Source: Methanolobus vulcani
GTDB taxonomy: Archaea > Halobacteriota > Methanosarcinia > Methanosarcinales > Methanosarcinaceae
DNA: 64,000 nucleotides
Direction of reading: 5' to 3'
Assembly: GCF_006546655.1 (NCBI RefSeq)
Contig: NZ_VIAQ01000012.1
Span: 124,001 to 188,000 of the forward strand
The notes beneath the pieces are model-generated. The model ran no database searches, was not told where the DNA came from, and saw nothing but the letters and a program-made list of their open reading frames with translations. Shown here piece after piece: positions 34,009 to 45,201 of this stretch (its first letter is position 1; the number at the start of each line of letters is the position of its first letter). Both the position numbers and the translations under genes were made by a program.

Positions 34009-36624
34009 TTATTCTGCAGGTCTAACGCCCACAGTAAGCTCTGCACCATTGCTGTCAACAATTACTGTTGAACCTTCCGGCACCTCGCCTGCAACAATAA
34101 GCTTTGCAATCCTCGTCTCAACCTCGTTCTGAATAACTCTCTTAAGCGGCCTTGCACCGAAGGTTTCGCTGTATCCTGCCTTTGACAAATATGCCTTTGC
34201 AGCATCTGTAAGTTCAAGGCTGATACGCTTATCCTTAAGCCTCTCTACAAGGTCAGCTGCCTTGATGTCAACGATCTTTACAAGCTCTTCCGGCTTGAGT
34301 GCATGGAATAGAGCAATCTCATCAACACGGTTGAGGAACTCCGGCCTGAAATACTTTCCAAGCTCAGTCATTGCACGCATCTGCAGTATATTGTAATCCA
34401 CATCCTGTGCATCCTCATCAGACTTCAGGAGTTCGGTAAGATCACCTGCGAAGATGTTGGATGTCATGATTATCAGCGTGTTCTTGAAGTCCACAGTCCT
34501 GCCCTTGGAATCGGTCAGGCGACCATCATCAAGAATCTGCAGCATGACGTTGAACACATCCGGATGTGCCTTCTCAATCTCATCGAAGAGTACAACGGAA
34601 TAAGGTCTTCTGCGTACAGCCTCTGTGAGTTGGCCACCTTCATCATGTCCTACATAACCAGGAGGTGCACCGATCATCCTTGCAACTGTGTGCTTTTCCA
34701 TATACTCGGACATGTCAATACGCACCATGTTATTCTCATCATCGAACAACTCGGCTGCAAGTGCCTTTACAAGCTCAGTCTTACCAACACCTGTCGGACC
34801 AAGGAAGATGAAACTTCCAATCGGACGCCTCGGGTCCTTGATACCTGCGTAGTTGCGTATGACCGCATCAGCAACAGCCCTAACAGCTTCACTCTGACCG
34901 ATGATACGGTTGTGAAGGTTGTCCTCAAAGTGTACTAGCTTCTCACGCTGCCCTTCCATGAGTTTTGTTACAGGTATGTGAGTCCACTGGCTGACAACAT
35001 CGGCAATATCCTCTTCACCCACCTCCTCATTCAGAAGCATCTCACCCTGCATTTCCTGAAGCAACTTTTCCTCTTCAGCATACTGGTGTTGCAATGGGAT
35101 GAGTGTTCCGTACTTCAATTTGGATGCAAGTTCAAGGTTGTTATCATTCTCAGCAAGTTCAAGCTGAACCTTTGTGTCCTCTATCTCCTGCTTCAGTGAA
35201 CCAAGCTTTGAAATAGCTTCCTTTTCACGATCCCATCTCGCCCTCATAGCATCGGATTCAGCCCTGATATCTGCAAGTTCCTTTTCAAGGACTTCAAGAC
35301 GCTCCTTTGAAGCAGCATCCTTTTCCTTCTTCAGTGCCTCGCGCTCGATCTCAAGCTGCATGATCTTACGGTCTGCCTCATCAAGTTCAGCAGGCTTGCT
35401 GTCAATTGCAGTTCTCTTCTTTGCAGCGGCCTCGTCCACAAGGTCGATCGCCTTGTCAGGCAGGAACCTGTCTGCAATGTAGCGATGACTCATGATCGCA
35501 GCAGCCACAAGTGCGGAGTCCTTAAGACGTACACCGTGGTGTACCTCATACTTCTCCTTCAGTCCACGAAGGATGGATATGGTGTCCTCTACAGTTGGCT
35601 CCTCAACGAATACTGGCAGGAACCTGCGTTCAAGTGCAGCATCCTTTTCGATGTACTTGCGGTACTCATCAACAGTTGTTGCACCGATACAGTGAAGCTC
35701 TCCACGTGCAAGCATTGGCTTCAGGAGGTTTCCTGCATCCATTGCACCTTCAGTTGCACCTGCACCCACAATGGTGTGAATCTCATCAATAAAGAGAATG
35801 ATCTGGCCCTCAGAATCTGCAACTTCCTTAAGTACAGCCTTGAGTCTCTCTTCAAATTCACCACGGAACTTGGCACCTGCAATAAGTGCACCCATATCAA
35901 GAGCAATGATACGCTTGTCCTTCATGGCATCAGGAACATCCTTCTTGGCAATACGCTGTGCAAGACCCTCAACAATTGCTGTCTTACCGACACCTGCTTC
36001 ACCAATAAGTACAGGATTGTTCTTTCTGCGGCGTGAAAGGATCTCAACTGAGTGTCTAATTTCCTGATCCCTTCCAATTACAGGGTCAAGCTTACCCTGA
36101 GCTGCAAGTTCTGTGAAATCAATTCCATACTTCTTCAGTGGTTCCATTGTGTCTTCCGGATTTTCTGAGGTTATTCTTCTATTCCCCCTTACCTGCTTTA
36201 TTGCTTCAAGTATCCTGTCACGTGTAACGCCTTCACTTGAGAGTGTCTTACCACACGAGCTGTCCTTTTCCTCGACCATTGCAAGCAGGAGATGCTCAAC
36301 ACTTACGTATTCATCCTTCATCTTGCCTGCTTCCTGTGAAGCAGCATCAAGGACACGTCTCATAGTCTGGGTCATGTAGACCTGATCACCACCAGGCCCT
36401 GAGACCTGTGGAAGGGTTGCAAGCTGGGCTTCGACTTTTTCTTTTACGCGGTCCACCGGCACTTCCATGTTCTGAAGTAAGGTTGTTACCAGTCCTCCGC
36501 TCTGCTCCAGCAATGAAAGAAGCATGTGCTCGCAATCTATCTGCTGATTTCTGTATCTTGCAGCAATTGTACTTGAACCCTGAATAGATTCCTGGGCTTT
36601 TTGTGTGAAACGATTAAGATCCAT
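34009..36624 (-). CDS. clpB: ClpB protein disaggregase
   Basis: An 871-residue AAA+ disaggregase that rescues aggregated proteins with Hsp70 or small heat-shock proteins. Layout: N domain (~1-150, beginning [15 protein letters not shown] like bacterial ClpB), NBD1 with GEAGVGKT and [10 protein letters not shown], the coiled-coil middle domain (~400-525), and NBD2 with [15 protein letters not shown] and the sensor/arginine-finger region LNRVDEI. The start at 36624 is chosen for the family N terminus; an upstream in-frame ATG adds 11 residues. It is most like bacterial ClpB, so it was probably acquired by transfer. It lies beside hsp20 and groEL. Confidence 0.95.
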   Translation of the reverse strand: MDLNRFTQKAQESIQGSSTIAARYRNQQIDCEHMLLSLLEQSGGLVTTLLQNMEVPVDRVKEKVEAQLATLPQVSGPGGDQVYMTQTMRRVLDAASQEAGKMKDEYVSVEHLLLAMVEEKDSSCGKTLSSEGVTRDRILEAIKQVRGNRRITSENPEDTMEPLKKYGIDFTELAAQGKLDPVIGRDQEIRHSVEILSRRRKNNPVLIGEAGVGKTAIVEGLAQRIAKKDVPDAMKDKRIIALDMGALIAGAKFRGEFEERLKAVLKEVADSEGQIILFIDEIHTIVGAGATEGAMDAGNLLKPMLARGELHCIGATTVDEYRKYIEKDAALERRFLPVFVEEPTVEDTISILRGLKEKYEVHHGVRLKDSALVAAAIMSHRYIADRFLPDKAIDLVDEAAAKKRTAIDSKPAELDEADRKIMQLEIEREALKKEKDAASKERLEVLEKELADIRAESDAMRARWDREKEAISKLGSLKQEIEDTKVQLELAENDNNLELASKLKYGTLIPLQHQYAEEEKLLQEMQGEMLLNEEVGEEDIADVVSQWTHIPVTKLMEGQREKLVHFEDNLHNRIIGQSEAVRAVADAVIRNYAGIKDPRRPIGSFIFLGPTGVGKTELVKALAAELFDDENNMVRIDMSEYMEKHTVARMIGAPPGYVGHDEGGQLTEAVRRRPYSVVLFDEIEKAHPDVFNVMLQILDDGRLTDSKGRTVDFKNTLIIMTSNIFAGDLTELLKSDEDAQDVDYNILQMRAMTELGKYFRPEFLNRVDEIALFHALKPEELVKIVDIKAADLVERLKDKRISLELTDAAKAYLSKAGYSETFGARPLKRVIQNEVETRIAKLIVAGEVPEGSTVIVDSNGAELTVGVRPAE

Positions 36625-36757
36625 AATTATAAACTCCCCGGGATTGACATTTCCCATTTATTGTTTTTTGATTTTAACATAAATCACTTTTGACACTTGA
36701 CACGTTTTTCAGGGTCATGCCTGAACCCGGAATGAGTAAATAAATATCCGATAGCAA

Positions 36758-36771
36758 GCGGCTATAGCCGC
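36758..36771. promoter_or_regulatory. 14-bp palindrome between hsp20 and clpB
   Basis: GCGGCTATAGCCGC is a perfect palindrome, flanked by AGC and GCT that extend the symmetry after short gaps. It lies downstream of the hsp20 stop and upstream of clpB, both leftward. It could be the hsp20 transcript end or an operator for clpB. No T-run follows on the minus strand. Confidence 0.4.
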
Positions 36772-36803
36772 AGCTATACAGGATTACTCATGCATGGACC
36801 CAT

Positions 36804-37265
36804 CTATTCGATGAGTATCTTTTTGTTTTCTTCTATCTGCATCTTTGGCAAAGTAACGGTAAGCACACCGTTTTCGAGTTTTGCCTTTGCACCCTCTACA
36901 GAGACTGTATTTGGTAATGTAACAGTTCTTGAGAATGAACTGTAAGTCCTTTCTCTGCGCAAGTAGCCTTCGTCCTTTTCTTCTTTGTCTGAACTGCGCT
37001 TTGCAGATATAGTCAGCATATTGTCACTGACATCAAGGTCAACGTCACCTTTCTCTACTCCCGGGAGATCGGTGGTCACAAGTAATTCGGAACCTTCGTC
37101 CTTGACATCCACAAGTGGTGCGAGTATTCCGGCTTCCGACCATCTTTCCCCGAAACTCCTCTCTTTGAACATGTTGTTCAGCATTTCCTGCATCTGCACG
37201 ATCTCGTCCATAGGGTTCCATAATCCTCCTTTTGCAGGTGTTACTTTTGTCAGACCAAATCTCAT
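36804..37265 (-). CDS. hsp20: Small heat-shock protein, Hsp20 / alpha-crystallin family
   Basis: A 153-residue holdase chaperone. The alpha-crystallin domain spans about residues 50-145 (LVTTDLPGVEKGDVDLDVSDN, then RTYSSFSRTVTLPNTV and the closing AKLENGVLTVTLPK). The C-terminal ILIE is a degenerate I-x-I-type tail used in oligomer contacts. AAAGGAGTGATAGT gives a strong ribosome binding site. It lies between groEL and clpB and has its own leader, so it can be transcribed separately in heat shock. Confidence 0.95.
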   Translation of the reverse strand: MRFGLTKVTPAKGGLWNPMDEIVQMQEMLNNMFKERSFGERWSEAGILAPLVDVKDEGSELLVTTDLPGVEKGDVDLDVSDNMLTISAKRSSDKEEKDEGYLRRERTYSSFSRTVTLPNTVSVEGAKAKLENGVLTVTLPKMQIEENKKILIE

Positions 37266-37424
37266 ACTATCACTCCTTTTATCTCATGGATATTTTGTTG
37301 TTCTTTGCTTATCAGGCTGTACAATTTTACTTTTGAATTTCTGTGGATTTCTGCTGATTTTGAAACGTCTATTCTTCACCTCGTTACGTTTTCTGAATAT
37401 TGGTTGAATAAATAAAGATAAGAG

Positions 37425-39067
<1,643 letters not shown>

Positions 39068-39343
39068 TTATTCTTCAACTACTGCTAAGACGTCCTTGAA
39101 ATCAATGAACATGTGAAGTTCACCGTCAATGTCGATCTCGTCACTTTTGTAACCGCCGTAAATCACGTGTTCACCGGCTTTTAATGGAAGTTCTTTGCCA
39201 TCCTCATAGGTTCCCACAGCAACTATAATTCCTTCTTTCTTCTCTTCCTGTGCGGAGTCAGGGATGTAAATTCCACTTTCAGTGACTTCTGCCTTTTTGA
39301 CAGATTTAATTAAGACTCTCTCACCAATTGGTCTGATAATCAT
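39068..39343 (-). CDS. groES: Bacterial-type co-chaperonin GroES
   Basis: A 91-residue co-chaperonin that caps the GroEL cavity. It starts MIIRPIGERVLIKSV, has a mobile loop around AEVTESGIYIPDSAQEEKKEG, and a closing GEHVIYGGYKSDEIDIDGE segment. Normal length is ~95. TTGGAGGAAAATAAACG precedes the ATG. A TATA box (39416-39423 on the minus strand) and an inverted repeat just after the predicted transcript start lie upstream, facing a divergent regulator gene. Confidence 0.95.
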   Translation of the reverse strand: MIIRPIGERVLIKSVKKAEVTESGIYIPDSAQEEKKEGIIVAVGTYEDGKELPLKAGEHVIYGGYKSDEIDIDGELHMFIDFKDVLAVVEE

Positions 39344-39372
39344 CGTTTATTTTCCTCCAATTATCACTTGAC

Positions 39373-39501
39373 CGGAAAAGTTCCGATCAACTGAGCAATA
39401 ATATTGTAGAACTCGTATATATACCTTTTGCAAAAAATAGCGTTTTTATCGGTTTTGTCGATATCATGTCGATATTGTACAGATATATTTATATATATAC
39501 T
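39373..39501. promoter_or_regulatory. Divergent groESL / regulator promoter with repeats
   Basis: The leftward TATA box TATATATA (39416-39423) serves groES, and the rightward TATATTTATATATATAC (about 39483-39499) serves the regulator. CGGAA/TTCCG (39373-39385, 3-nt spacer) falls just downstream of the predicted groES start, where a bound protein would block transcription. Two direct copies of GTCGATAT (39457-39464, 39468-39475) lie between the two TATA boxes, next to the regulator promoter. They are candidate sites for the heat-shock regulator. Confidence 0.5.
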
Positions 39502-39519
39502 GCAAGATAGAGGAATCTT

Positions 39520-39930
39520 ATGCCACAACAGATAATCCTGATAAATCTGGAAAAGCCCAGGGAAAAGATACTGGAAGAAGATATTCGCTGGTTTTGTAAC
39601 AGTTTTGGATTATCTTCAGGCCGAGATACGGAAAATCTTGCTACACAGATAGTTCATGATCTACTTCAGCAGCTGGCAGAAAACCAGAATAGAATATCAT
39701 CAGATATCATAGCCAAGAGTATAGAGGTCAACCAGTCAAGAGTAAATCATCACATAAGGAACCTGATCAACTCAGGACTTATTTACAGAGAAAAAAGAGG
39801 ACTGTACCTTCGTGGAGGAAGTCTTAAGGCTGCAGTACAGGAAATGAGAAAAGATTCCGAGCGCATATTCCAGGAACTGGAAGAAATTGCAGAAGAAATA
39901 GATGAGCAGATGGGACTGAAGAACAGATAA
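39520..39930 (+). CDS. Winged-helix regulator, probably of the heat-shock genes
   Basis: A 136-residue DNA-binding protein. A helix-rich N terminus leads to a winged helix at about residues 60-105 (RISSDIIAKSIEVNQSRVNHHI, then SGLIYREKRGLYLRGG). A C-terminal acidic coiled-coil helix (AVQEMRKDSERIFQELEEIAEEIDEQM) could mediate dimerisation. AGAGGAATCTT precedes the ATG. Its divergent position to groESL in a heat-shock block suggests it controls these genes, in the manner of the archaeal HSR1-type regulator; this is inferred from position and domain. Confidence 0.75.
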   Translation: MPQQIILINLEKPREKILEEDIRWFCNSFGLSSGRDTENLATQIVHDLLQQLAENQNRISSDIIAKSIEVNQSRVNHHIRNLINSGLIYREKRGLYLRGGSLKAAVQEMRKDSERIFQELEEIAEEIDEQMGLKNR

Positions 39931-39963
39931 ACCATCTACACCTTTTTTTCGAATTGTTTTGAC

Positions 39964-40794
39964 TCATAGCTTGTCATGAACCCAGAAATCACCTTCAATG
40001 GTGTACTCTTTTTTCCAGATAGGGACGTCTTCCTTTATATGCTCAAGTGTATCCGCAAGTGTCTGGAAAAGCTCCTGCCTGTGAGCGGCGGCCACGACTA
40101 TGTAAACAATATCTTCTCCTGATTTTATCAGTCCGGTCTTGTGATGAATTAAGACATCAATGATGTTATCTTTTTGTTTCATGTCAAAGCATATCTTTTC
40201 AATAGCCCTGTCGGCAACACCTTCATATTTTTCAAAATCTATGGCAGTTGTTTCCACATTGTCATTGATACGTCGGACTATACCTGTAAATGTTGCAATT
40301 CCGCCTGAAAGACAGAGATCAGGATTGGAACGCACTTTCATGATGAGAGAATCCAGTGTGACCCATTCAGGCTGATCATGCATAAGTTCCACAATAGCGG
40401 CTATATCCCAGTCTGATTTTACAGGCAGTTTAACAAGTATATTAGATACTTCATCGGAACCTTCTGGTTCACCCAGAAATATCTTTGGCAGGTCACTGCT
40501 CTTAGCACCTTCAACTATTGCAAAGTCTGCGCCGTTGTCTGCAAGAGAGTTCAGGGCATCCTCCAGAGATGGATTACGCTTTATGGTTACAAGCTCAGTG
40601 TCCGTTATTGCTGCAACCAGATCAGCACCTGCATCGAAATGCTTACCGGTATCGGTGTTCTCTGGATTGAAACGATGATGCAGCATTTGTTTTACAGTTC
40701 CAACTTTCCCATGTTCGGAAAGAGCTTCTACAAGGCGAGTAACCAGCGTTGTTTTGCCTGAATTCTTATATCCTGCAACACAAATGACTTTCAT
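39964..40794 (-). CDS. MobB-MoaE fusion, molybdopterin cofactor biosynthesis
   Basis: A 276-residue fusion. Residues ~1-135 form a MobB-type P-loop domain (VAGYKNSGKTTLVTRL near 5-20, DTGKHFDAGAD), linked to guanylation of molybdopterin. Residues ~140-276 form MoaE, the large subunit of molybdopterin synthase (ATFTGIVRRINDN, and IWKKEYTIEGDFWVHD with the catalytic Lys region). Fusing an early and a late step in one chain suggests that both act in the same cofactor assembly. MoaD and MoeA-type genes are not in the window. The likely customer is the fmd enzyme. Confidence 0.9.
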   Translation of the reverse strand: MKVICVAGYKNSGKTTLVTRLVEALSEHGKVGTVKQMLHHRFNPENTDTGKHFDAGADLVAAITDTELVTIKRNPSLEDALNSLADNGADFAIVEGAKSSDLPKIFLGEPEGSDEVSNILVKLPVKSDWDIAAIVELMHDQPEWVTLDSLIMKVRSNPDLCLSGGIATFTGIVRRINDNVETTAIDFEKYEGVADRAIEKICFDMKQKDNIIDVLIHHKTGLIKSGEDIVYIVVAAAHRQELFQTLADTLEHIKEDVPIWKKEYTIEGDFWVHDKL

Positions 40795-40938
40795 ACAGGA
40801 AGCTATGCAAGTTCATTCTATAAGTACACAGCGCAAACAGTATCCAGTCAATTCATATTAATTATTTTTTAGATAAAGAGTAAATTATAATAGACAAATT
40901 ACGATTAATTTATATTCTACTATTTTATAGCCATTGCA

Positions 40939-41628
40939 ATGAGTGAGTACAAGATTAGCATCCATGACATGCCAATGGACGAAAGACCCAGGGAAAGACT
41001 GCTGAAATACGGCCCAGAGGCACTTTCAAATGCAGAACTGCTGGCAATAATCCTGAGAACAGGATCACAGAAAGAAAATGTAATCAACATGTGCAGCCGT
41101 ATTTTTTCGGAATATAATATCAAGCAGCTCAGCCAAGCCAATATTGCAAGTCTGACTAAAATTCACGGCATTGGTACTGCAAAAGCTGCACAGATAGCTG
41201 CTATCTTTGAACTTGCCCGCAAACTGGAAGGATTCTCCGATAAACCAAAAAGAAAGATAAGATCACCAGCTGACGTATATTCAATTCTTTATCCCGGTAT
41301 GCGTGAACATAAGAAAGAAAGACTTGTGGCACTTCTGCTTGACACAAAAAACCAGGTTATACGCGAAGAACTAATTTCCATCGGCAGTCTGAATGCAAAT
41401 ATTGTTCATCCAAGAGAAGTTTTCAAGGCAGCACTCATGGAATCCTGTGCTTCAGTCATCCTCTCACACAATCATCCTTCAGGCGACCCCACACCCAGCA
41501 AAGAAGATATTGCGGTTACCGAGAAACTTGTGGAAGGCGGTAAGTTGCTTGGCATTGATGTGCTGGATCATGTGGTTATCGGGGATGGTAGGTATGTCAG
41601 CTTGAAGGACGAAGGGTATGTGAGATAA
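40939..41628 (+). CDS. radC: RadC family protein (JAB/MPN metalloprotease-like)
   Basis: A 229-residue RadC homologue. The N-terminal helix-hairpin-helix region (LLAIILRTGSQKENVI, then LTKIHGIGTAKAAQI) is followed by the JAMM motif ILSHNHPSGDPTPSKED, His-x-His followed by a distal Asp. RadC was once called a repair protein but its function is unclear. It is common in bacteria and sporadic in archaea, so transfer is plausible. It is divergent from the mobB-moaE fusion and 50 bp upstream of marker protein 11. Confidence 0.93.
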   Translation: MSEYKISIHDMPMDERPRERLLKYGPEALSNAELLAIILRTGSQKENVINMCSRIFSEYNIKQLSQANIASLTKIHGIGTAKAAQIAAIFELARKLEGFSDKPKRKIRSPADVYSILYPGMREHKKERLVALLLDTKNQVIREELISIGSLNANIVHPREVFKAALMESCASVILSHNHPSGDPTPSKEDIAVTEKLVEGGKLLGIDVLDHVVIGDGRYVSLKDEGYVR

Positions 41629-41678
41629 TACTACGACAAACAAAACATTTAAAGTATTGACTTGCATTTAAGTCCCAA

Positions 41679-42590
41679 ATGAAAGAGATTGAACTTAGTG
41701 ACCCCTATATCACTCCATACAGGGGCATATACGCAATATGCGACAGTAAAAACGAATATGCTGAGATCATCGAGCATTCGAACTGTTATGGCGGTGCTGC
41801 ATGGTCCAAGTTCCATTATTCTCACTCGCCGCTCATCCAGAATACACGTTCCATAGGGAACATGGTCAGATATACCGTAAAGACCGGTACTTCTGCCCTT
41901 GAACTTAAACCATCCACAGCTGCTGCAGGCATAGAGTCAGTGATTGTGGAAGGAGACGAGGTCCACATTACCTATGCAGGACTTGGAGGCGGAGGAGTAG
42001 GGGCCACCAAATGCAGGGCATTCGCTGAAGGTGTGCTTCGCTGTAACTACACCGAATCCGGCGGTGGCCGTGCTGCAAAAGGTACTATTGTAGTTCCAAG
42101 AAGAGAAAGAGTGCTCATCGGAATTGATGACACCGACACCAAGGAAGAAGGTGCAACCTGGACACTTACTCACAATATGGCAAATGCACTGGATTGTAAC
42201 GAGTCTATTTATTTGTCACACTCTCTTGTACAGCTTTTCCCGGTATCCGCAAGAACCCAGAACTGTGTTTCCACAGTACTTGAATTCGGATGCGTGGATG
42301 AGAATGCAAAACAGGAACTGCTTGAAAGTGTTAAAGCAGCTCTCCTGAAATATAGCGTATCCGATGAGACCGGAATGGTCGTACTCTCTGATTATGATGC
42401 AAAGAAGATCAACGAATACAGCACAAAATGTCGCAGTGGAGAACTTACAAAGGAATACGCTCTGCAATATGCTAAAGACAACGGCATTGACATCTGGCTT
42501 GATGGCAATGGCATCATAGGTGCTCTTGCATCACTGGCATGGTTTGCCCAACCAGATGATTCAGTTAAACTCAAAGCTCAAATCGAATAA
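41679..42590 (+). CDS. Methanogenesis marker protein 11
   Basis: A 303-residue protein found almost only in methanogens. Recognisable parts are YITPYRGIYAICD at the start, YAGLGGGGVGATKCRAFAEGV in the middle and GIDDTDTKEEGATWTL. The last resembles the Asp-rich ATP-binding strand of TiaS-type (DUF1743) enzymes and suggests nucleotide-dependent chemistry. The function is unknown. It ends 7 bp before an IorA-like gene, so the two are probably one operon. Confidence 0.88.
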   Translation: MKEIELSDPYITPYRGIYAICDSKNEYAEIIEHSNCYGGAAWSKFHYSHSPLIQNTRSIGNMVRYTVKTGTSALELKPSTAAAGIESVIVEGDEVHITYAGLGGGGVGATKCRAFAEGVLRCNYTESGGGRAAKGTIVVPRRERVLIGIDDTDTKEEGATWTLTHNMANALDCNESIYLSHSLVQLFPVSARTQNCVSTVLEFGCVDENAKQELLESVKAALLKYSVSDETGMVVLSDYDAKKINEYSTKCRSGELTKEYALQYAKDNGIDIWLDGNGIIGALASLAWFAQPDDSVKLKAQIE

Positions 42591-42597
42591 TCAAATT

Positions 42598-44142
42598 ATG
42601 ACTAACACAGAGGATATAACCGGCCTTGAAGCAATTCATCTTGCAGCACTTGACAGCAATGTCAGGTTCATTACTGCCGTAGCCGGATATCCCATGACTG
42701 CAGTTGCAGACTACTTTTTTGAGAATAAGGAATCCATAGATTACGATATCCATTGGTTCACCAATGAGAAAGCAGCCATGGAAGCTGCGCTTGGTGCATC
42801 AGTAACAGGCCGTCGTTCAATTGTAATGGTCAAGCATGTGGGCATGAACGTGCTTTCCGACCCGCTCATGACAGCAATGATGCACACCATAGGGTCAGGA
42901 CTTGTAATACTTGCAGGCGATGATCCGGCGGCAAAAGCATCGCAGAACGAGCAGGATTCCAGATTCTACGGGGCAATTTCAGAGACTGCCACTTTTGATC
43001 CTTCAACACCGCAGGATGCATACGATTCACTAAACAGGGCTTTTGAGCTTTCTGAAGAAGCGAAGGTTCCCATAATTATGAGAATAACTGACCGGCTGGA
43101 AAAGGAAATACAGAAGGTCAGCAGGCTACAGGCGAACTCAAAAACAAAAACTGAAGAGATGGTTTTAGACAGGAATATCTGGAAACTGACAATGCACGGT
43201 AAACACCAGAGATTCCACATTGAATCCGAACCTCTCCTCATTCATGAAGCTGAAAACTCAAGGTTCAATCATATTTCCATAAAGGAAGGAAACGTTGGAA
43301 TAATCTCATCCGGTTATCCTTCATTAATTGTGGACGAAATCCTTTCCACTCAATTAGTTTATTCTTCTTATTCACATCTGAGTCTTGGAATGGTTTCACC
43401 ATTTCCTGAGAAACTTGTTAAGCGCTTCATAGACCAACATGAACGCATACTTGTTGTAGAAGAAAGCGAACCTTTTATCGAGTCACACATAAGCACATGT
43501 TGTGAAAAGGTTCTTGGAAAAAGAACCTGTCACCTTCCTTTCAGCATGGTTGAAAAGGAGCATGTTGATTTTGCTTTTGAAAACATCGATAATGATACTG
43601 TATCAAAATATACTGAGATCCAAACCATTCTCAGCAGAGGTTCAAGACCCATGTGCAGTGATTGCCCATTCATGCCACTCTATAATGTGTTGCATGATAT
43701 CCGGCCGGTTGCAGGAGATATGGGATGCTCCATTCGTACAGCGCCCGACCCATTAAACGCAGTTGATACCGGATTTGCACTTGGTGGCGCAATATCAACA
43801 GCCTGTGGTTTTCCAGGAAAGGGCATAGCTGTGATTGGAGATTTCGGACTTGCACATTCAGGCATAATTGGACTGATAAATGCAGTTGAAGGCGGTTTTG
43901 ATATCCTTGCAATCATACTTCAGAATGATGTGGCTGCAATGACAGGCGGACAGAGTGCACCCGACCTGAAAAATGTTGTAAAAGCACTTGTACCTGATAC
44001 AACTTGCGTTAACATAGATGAGATGCAGGATTTAGAAGGAAAAGAAACTTGCTCAGAGATTATTAAAGGGATGATACAGAAAAAACTGGACACAAAAGGT
44101 GTTTCTGTAATCTACATCGAAGGCAAATGTACGAAACAGTAA
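42598..44142 (+). CDS. IorA-like TPP enzyme lacking the ferredoxin domain
   Basis: A 514-residue protein related to the alpha subunit of indolepyruvate:ferredoxin oxidoreductase. The N-terminal pyrimidine domain has AVAGYPMTAVADYF and NEKAAMEAALGAS. The C-terminal TPP domain has CSDCPFMPLY, GDMGCSIRT, and GDFGLAHSGIIGLINAVEGG with NDVAAMTGGQ. IorA normally ends with two [4Fe-4S] ferredoxin motifs; here the chain stops ~30 residues after VIYIEGKCTKQ-type sequence with none. The start at 42598 avoids 26 out-of-family residues that overlap marker 11. A partner IorB is not in the window. Confidence 0.8.
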   Translation: MTNTEDITGLEAIHLAALDSNVRFITAVAGYPMTAVADYFFENKESIDYDIHWFTNEKAAMEAALGASVTGRRSIVMVKHVGMNVLSDPLMTAMMHTIGSGLVILAGDDPAAKASQNEQDSRFYGAISETATFDPSTPQDAYDSLNRAFELSEEAKVPIIMRITDRLEKEIQKVSRLQANSKTKTEEMVLDRNIWKLTMHGKHQRFHIESEPLLIHEAENSRFNHISIKEGNVGIISSGYPSLIVDEILSTQLVYSSYSHLSLGMVSPFPEKLVKRFIDQHERILVVEESEPFIESHISTCCEKVLGKRTCHLPFSMVEKEHVDFAFENIDNDTVSKYTEIQTILSRGSRPMCSDCPFMPLYNVLHDIRPVAGDMGCSIRTAPDPLNAVDTGFALGGAISTACGFPGKGIAVIGDFGLAHSGIIGLINAVEGGFDILAIILQNDVAAMTGGQSAPDLKNVVKALVPDTTCVNIDEMQDLEGKETCSEIIKGMIQKKLDTKGVSVIYIEGKCTKQ

Positions 44143-44207
44143 ATGTTTGATGTTTCAAATTAATTGTTTCAAATTTATAATTTATAATTTCAAACAATAA
44201 CTGCATT

Positions 44208-45191
44208 TCACTTTTTCTTGAAATTAACCTTCAAACCCAGAATTTCACCTGAACCTGAGTGAATATCCCTTGCAATCTCAGCACAGCCGATGGCTGCACT
44301 CCATCTGTCCAGAACATGAGCCCGGATACCAAGATGAGCTTCTATCTTCTTTACAACCTCAGGAACTTCTCCAACAGAACCTTCGATGATAACTTCACCT
44401 GCAGAACCATAATCTTTCATCAGAAGTTGCATACCTGCAATCTCCATGGCAGCAAAAAGTGCAACACTATCCAGAGCCAGCAAAGCCTGAGAATCTCCGC
44501 CTTCTGCCGCTTTAATGAGTTCATGCCTGTCTGAGAATGAAGTGCGTTTAAGAACACCTGAATTTACAAATGCCTCATTAGCGCTCATCTTTCCTGCATC
44601 CACGTCCCTGAGAGCCTGTACATCCAGTGGACCGTGTTGAAGTCCGGGAGCAAAGATGCAGGCATCTATGGCACCGATGAGTTTTCCGTTGGCAACGGCA
44701 ACTGTAACAGTGTTAGAACTTATATCAGAAAGAACAAAATCAGTGAAACCAAGCGCAAATGCATGATAAGCGATACCTATTTTTTCAGGACTTGTAGAAT
44801 GTGAGAAAATATTTAGACGGGGATCTGTGTCACTGCCTTCATGGATACCAGGAATTACAACAGCAGGAATCCCTGATAATCTGATTGAATCAAAAACAAG
44901 CCCACCACCACCTGTTTTCTTGCCAGCACCTTCAATACTTTTAACACCACGGTTTTCAACAGCACGTATGTCCTCAATATCCTTTATACCATCACCCATG
45001 GAATATGTCACAGCCATGAGATGAATATCTGAAGAAGAGATTCCAAAAGCAGCTTCTATTGAGGATAAAAGATGGGACTGTGTCATCACGGCAGCTTCTA
45101 TCCTTGGAATTTCAAGTTTCAGCACATTACCATCTGGAAAAAGTGCAGCAAAACGCATTGCAGTTGTACCATGATCTATTCCAATGAACAT
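44208..45191 (-). CDS. Methanogenesis marker protein 12
   Basis: A 327-residue methanogen-specific protein. MFIGIDHGTTAMRFAAL is an ASKHA-type phosphate-binding strand, and VTYSMGDGIKDIEDI, GGGGLVFDSI and LSDISSNTVTVAVANGKLIG follow in order as in sugar-kinase/Hsp70-like folds. A nucleotide-binding role is likely; the substrate is unknown. It faces the marker 11 / IorA-like operon tail to tail and is followed 10 bp upstream by DUF2103, with which it probably forms an operon. Confidence 0.88.
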   Translation of the reverse strand: MFIGIDHGTTAMRFAALFPDGNVLKLEIPRIEAAVMTQSHLLSSIEAAFGISSSDIHLMAVTYSMGDGIKDIEDIRAVENRGVKSIEGAGKKTGGGGLVFDSIRLSGIPAVVIPGIHEGSDTDPRLNIFSHSTSPEKIGIAYHAFALGFTDFVLSDISSNTVTVAVANGKLIGAIDACIFAPGLQHGPLDVQALRDVDAGKMSANEAFVNSGVLKRTSFSDRHELIKAAEGGDSQALLALDSVALFAAMEIAGMQLLMKDYGSAGEVIIEGSVGEVPEVVKKIEAHLGIRAHVLDRWSAAIGCAEIARDIHSGSGEILGLKVNFKKK

Positions 45192-45201
45192 AAATTACAC
45201 C

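Noticed and set aside
35485-36036. Plus-strand open frame of 183 residues within clpB
   Set aside because: It is antisense to the well-conserved NBD1 of ClpB and has no family resemblance or start signals.
42520-42597. Upstream extension of the IorA-like protein
   Set aside because: These 26 residues overlap the marker 11 gene in another frame and are not part of the family.
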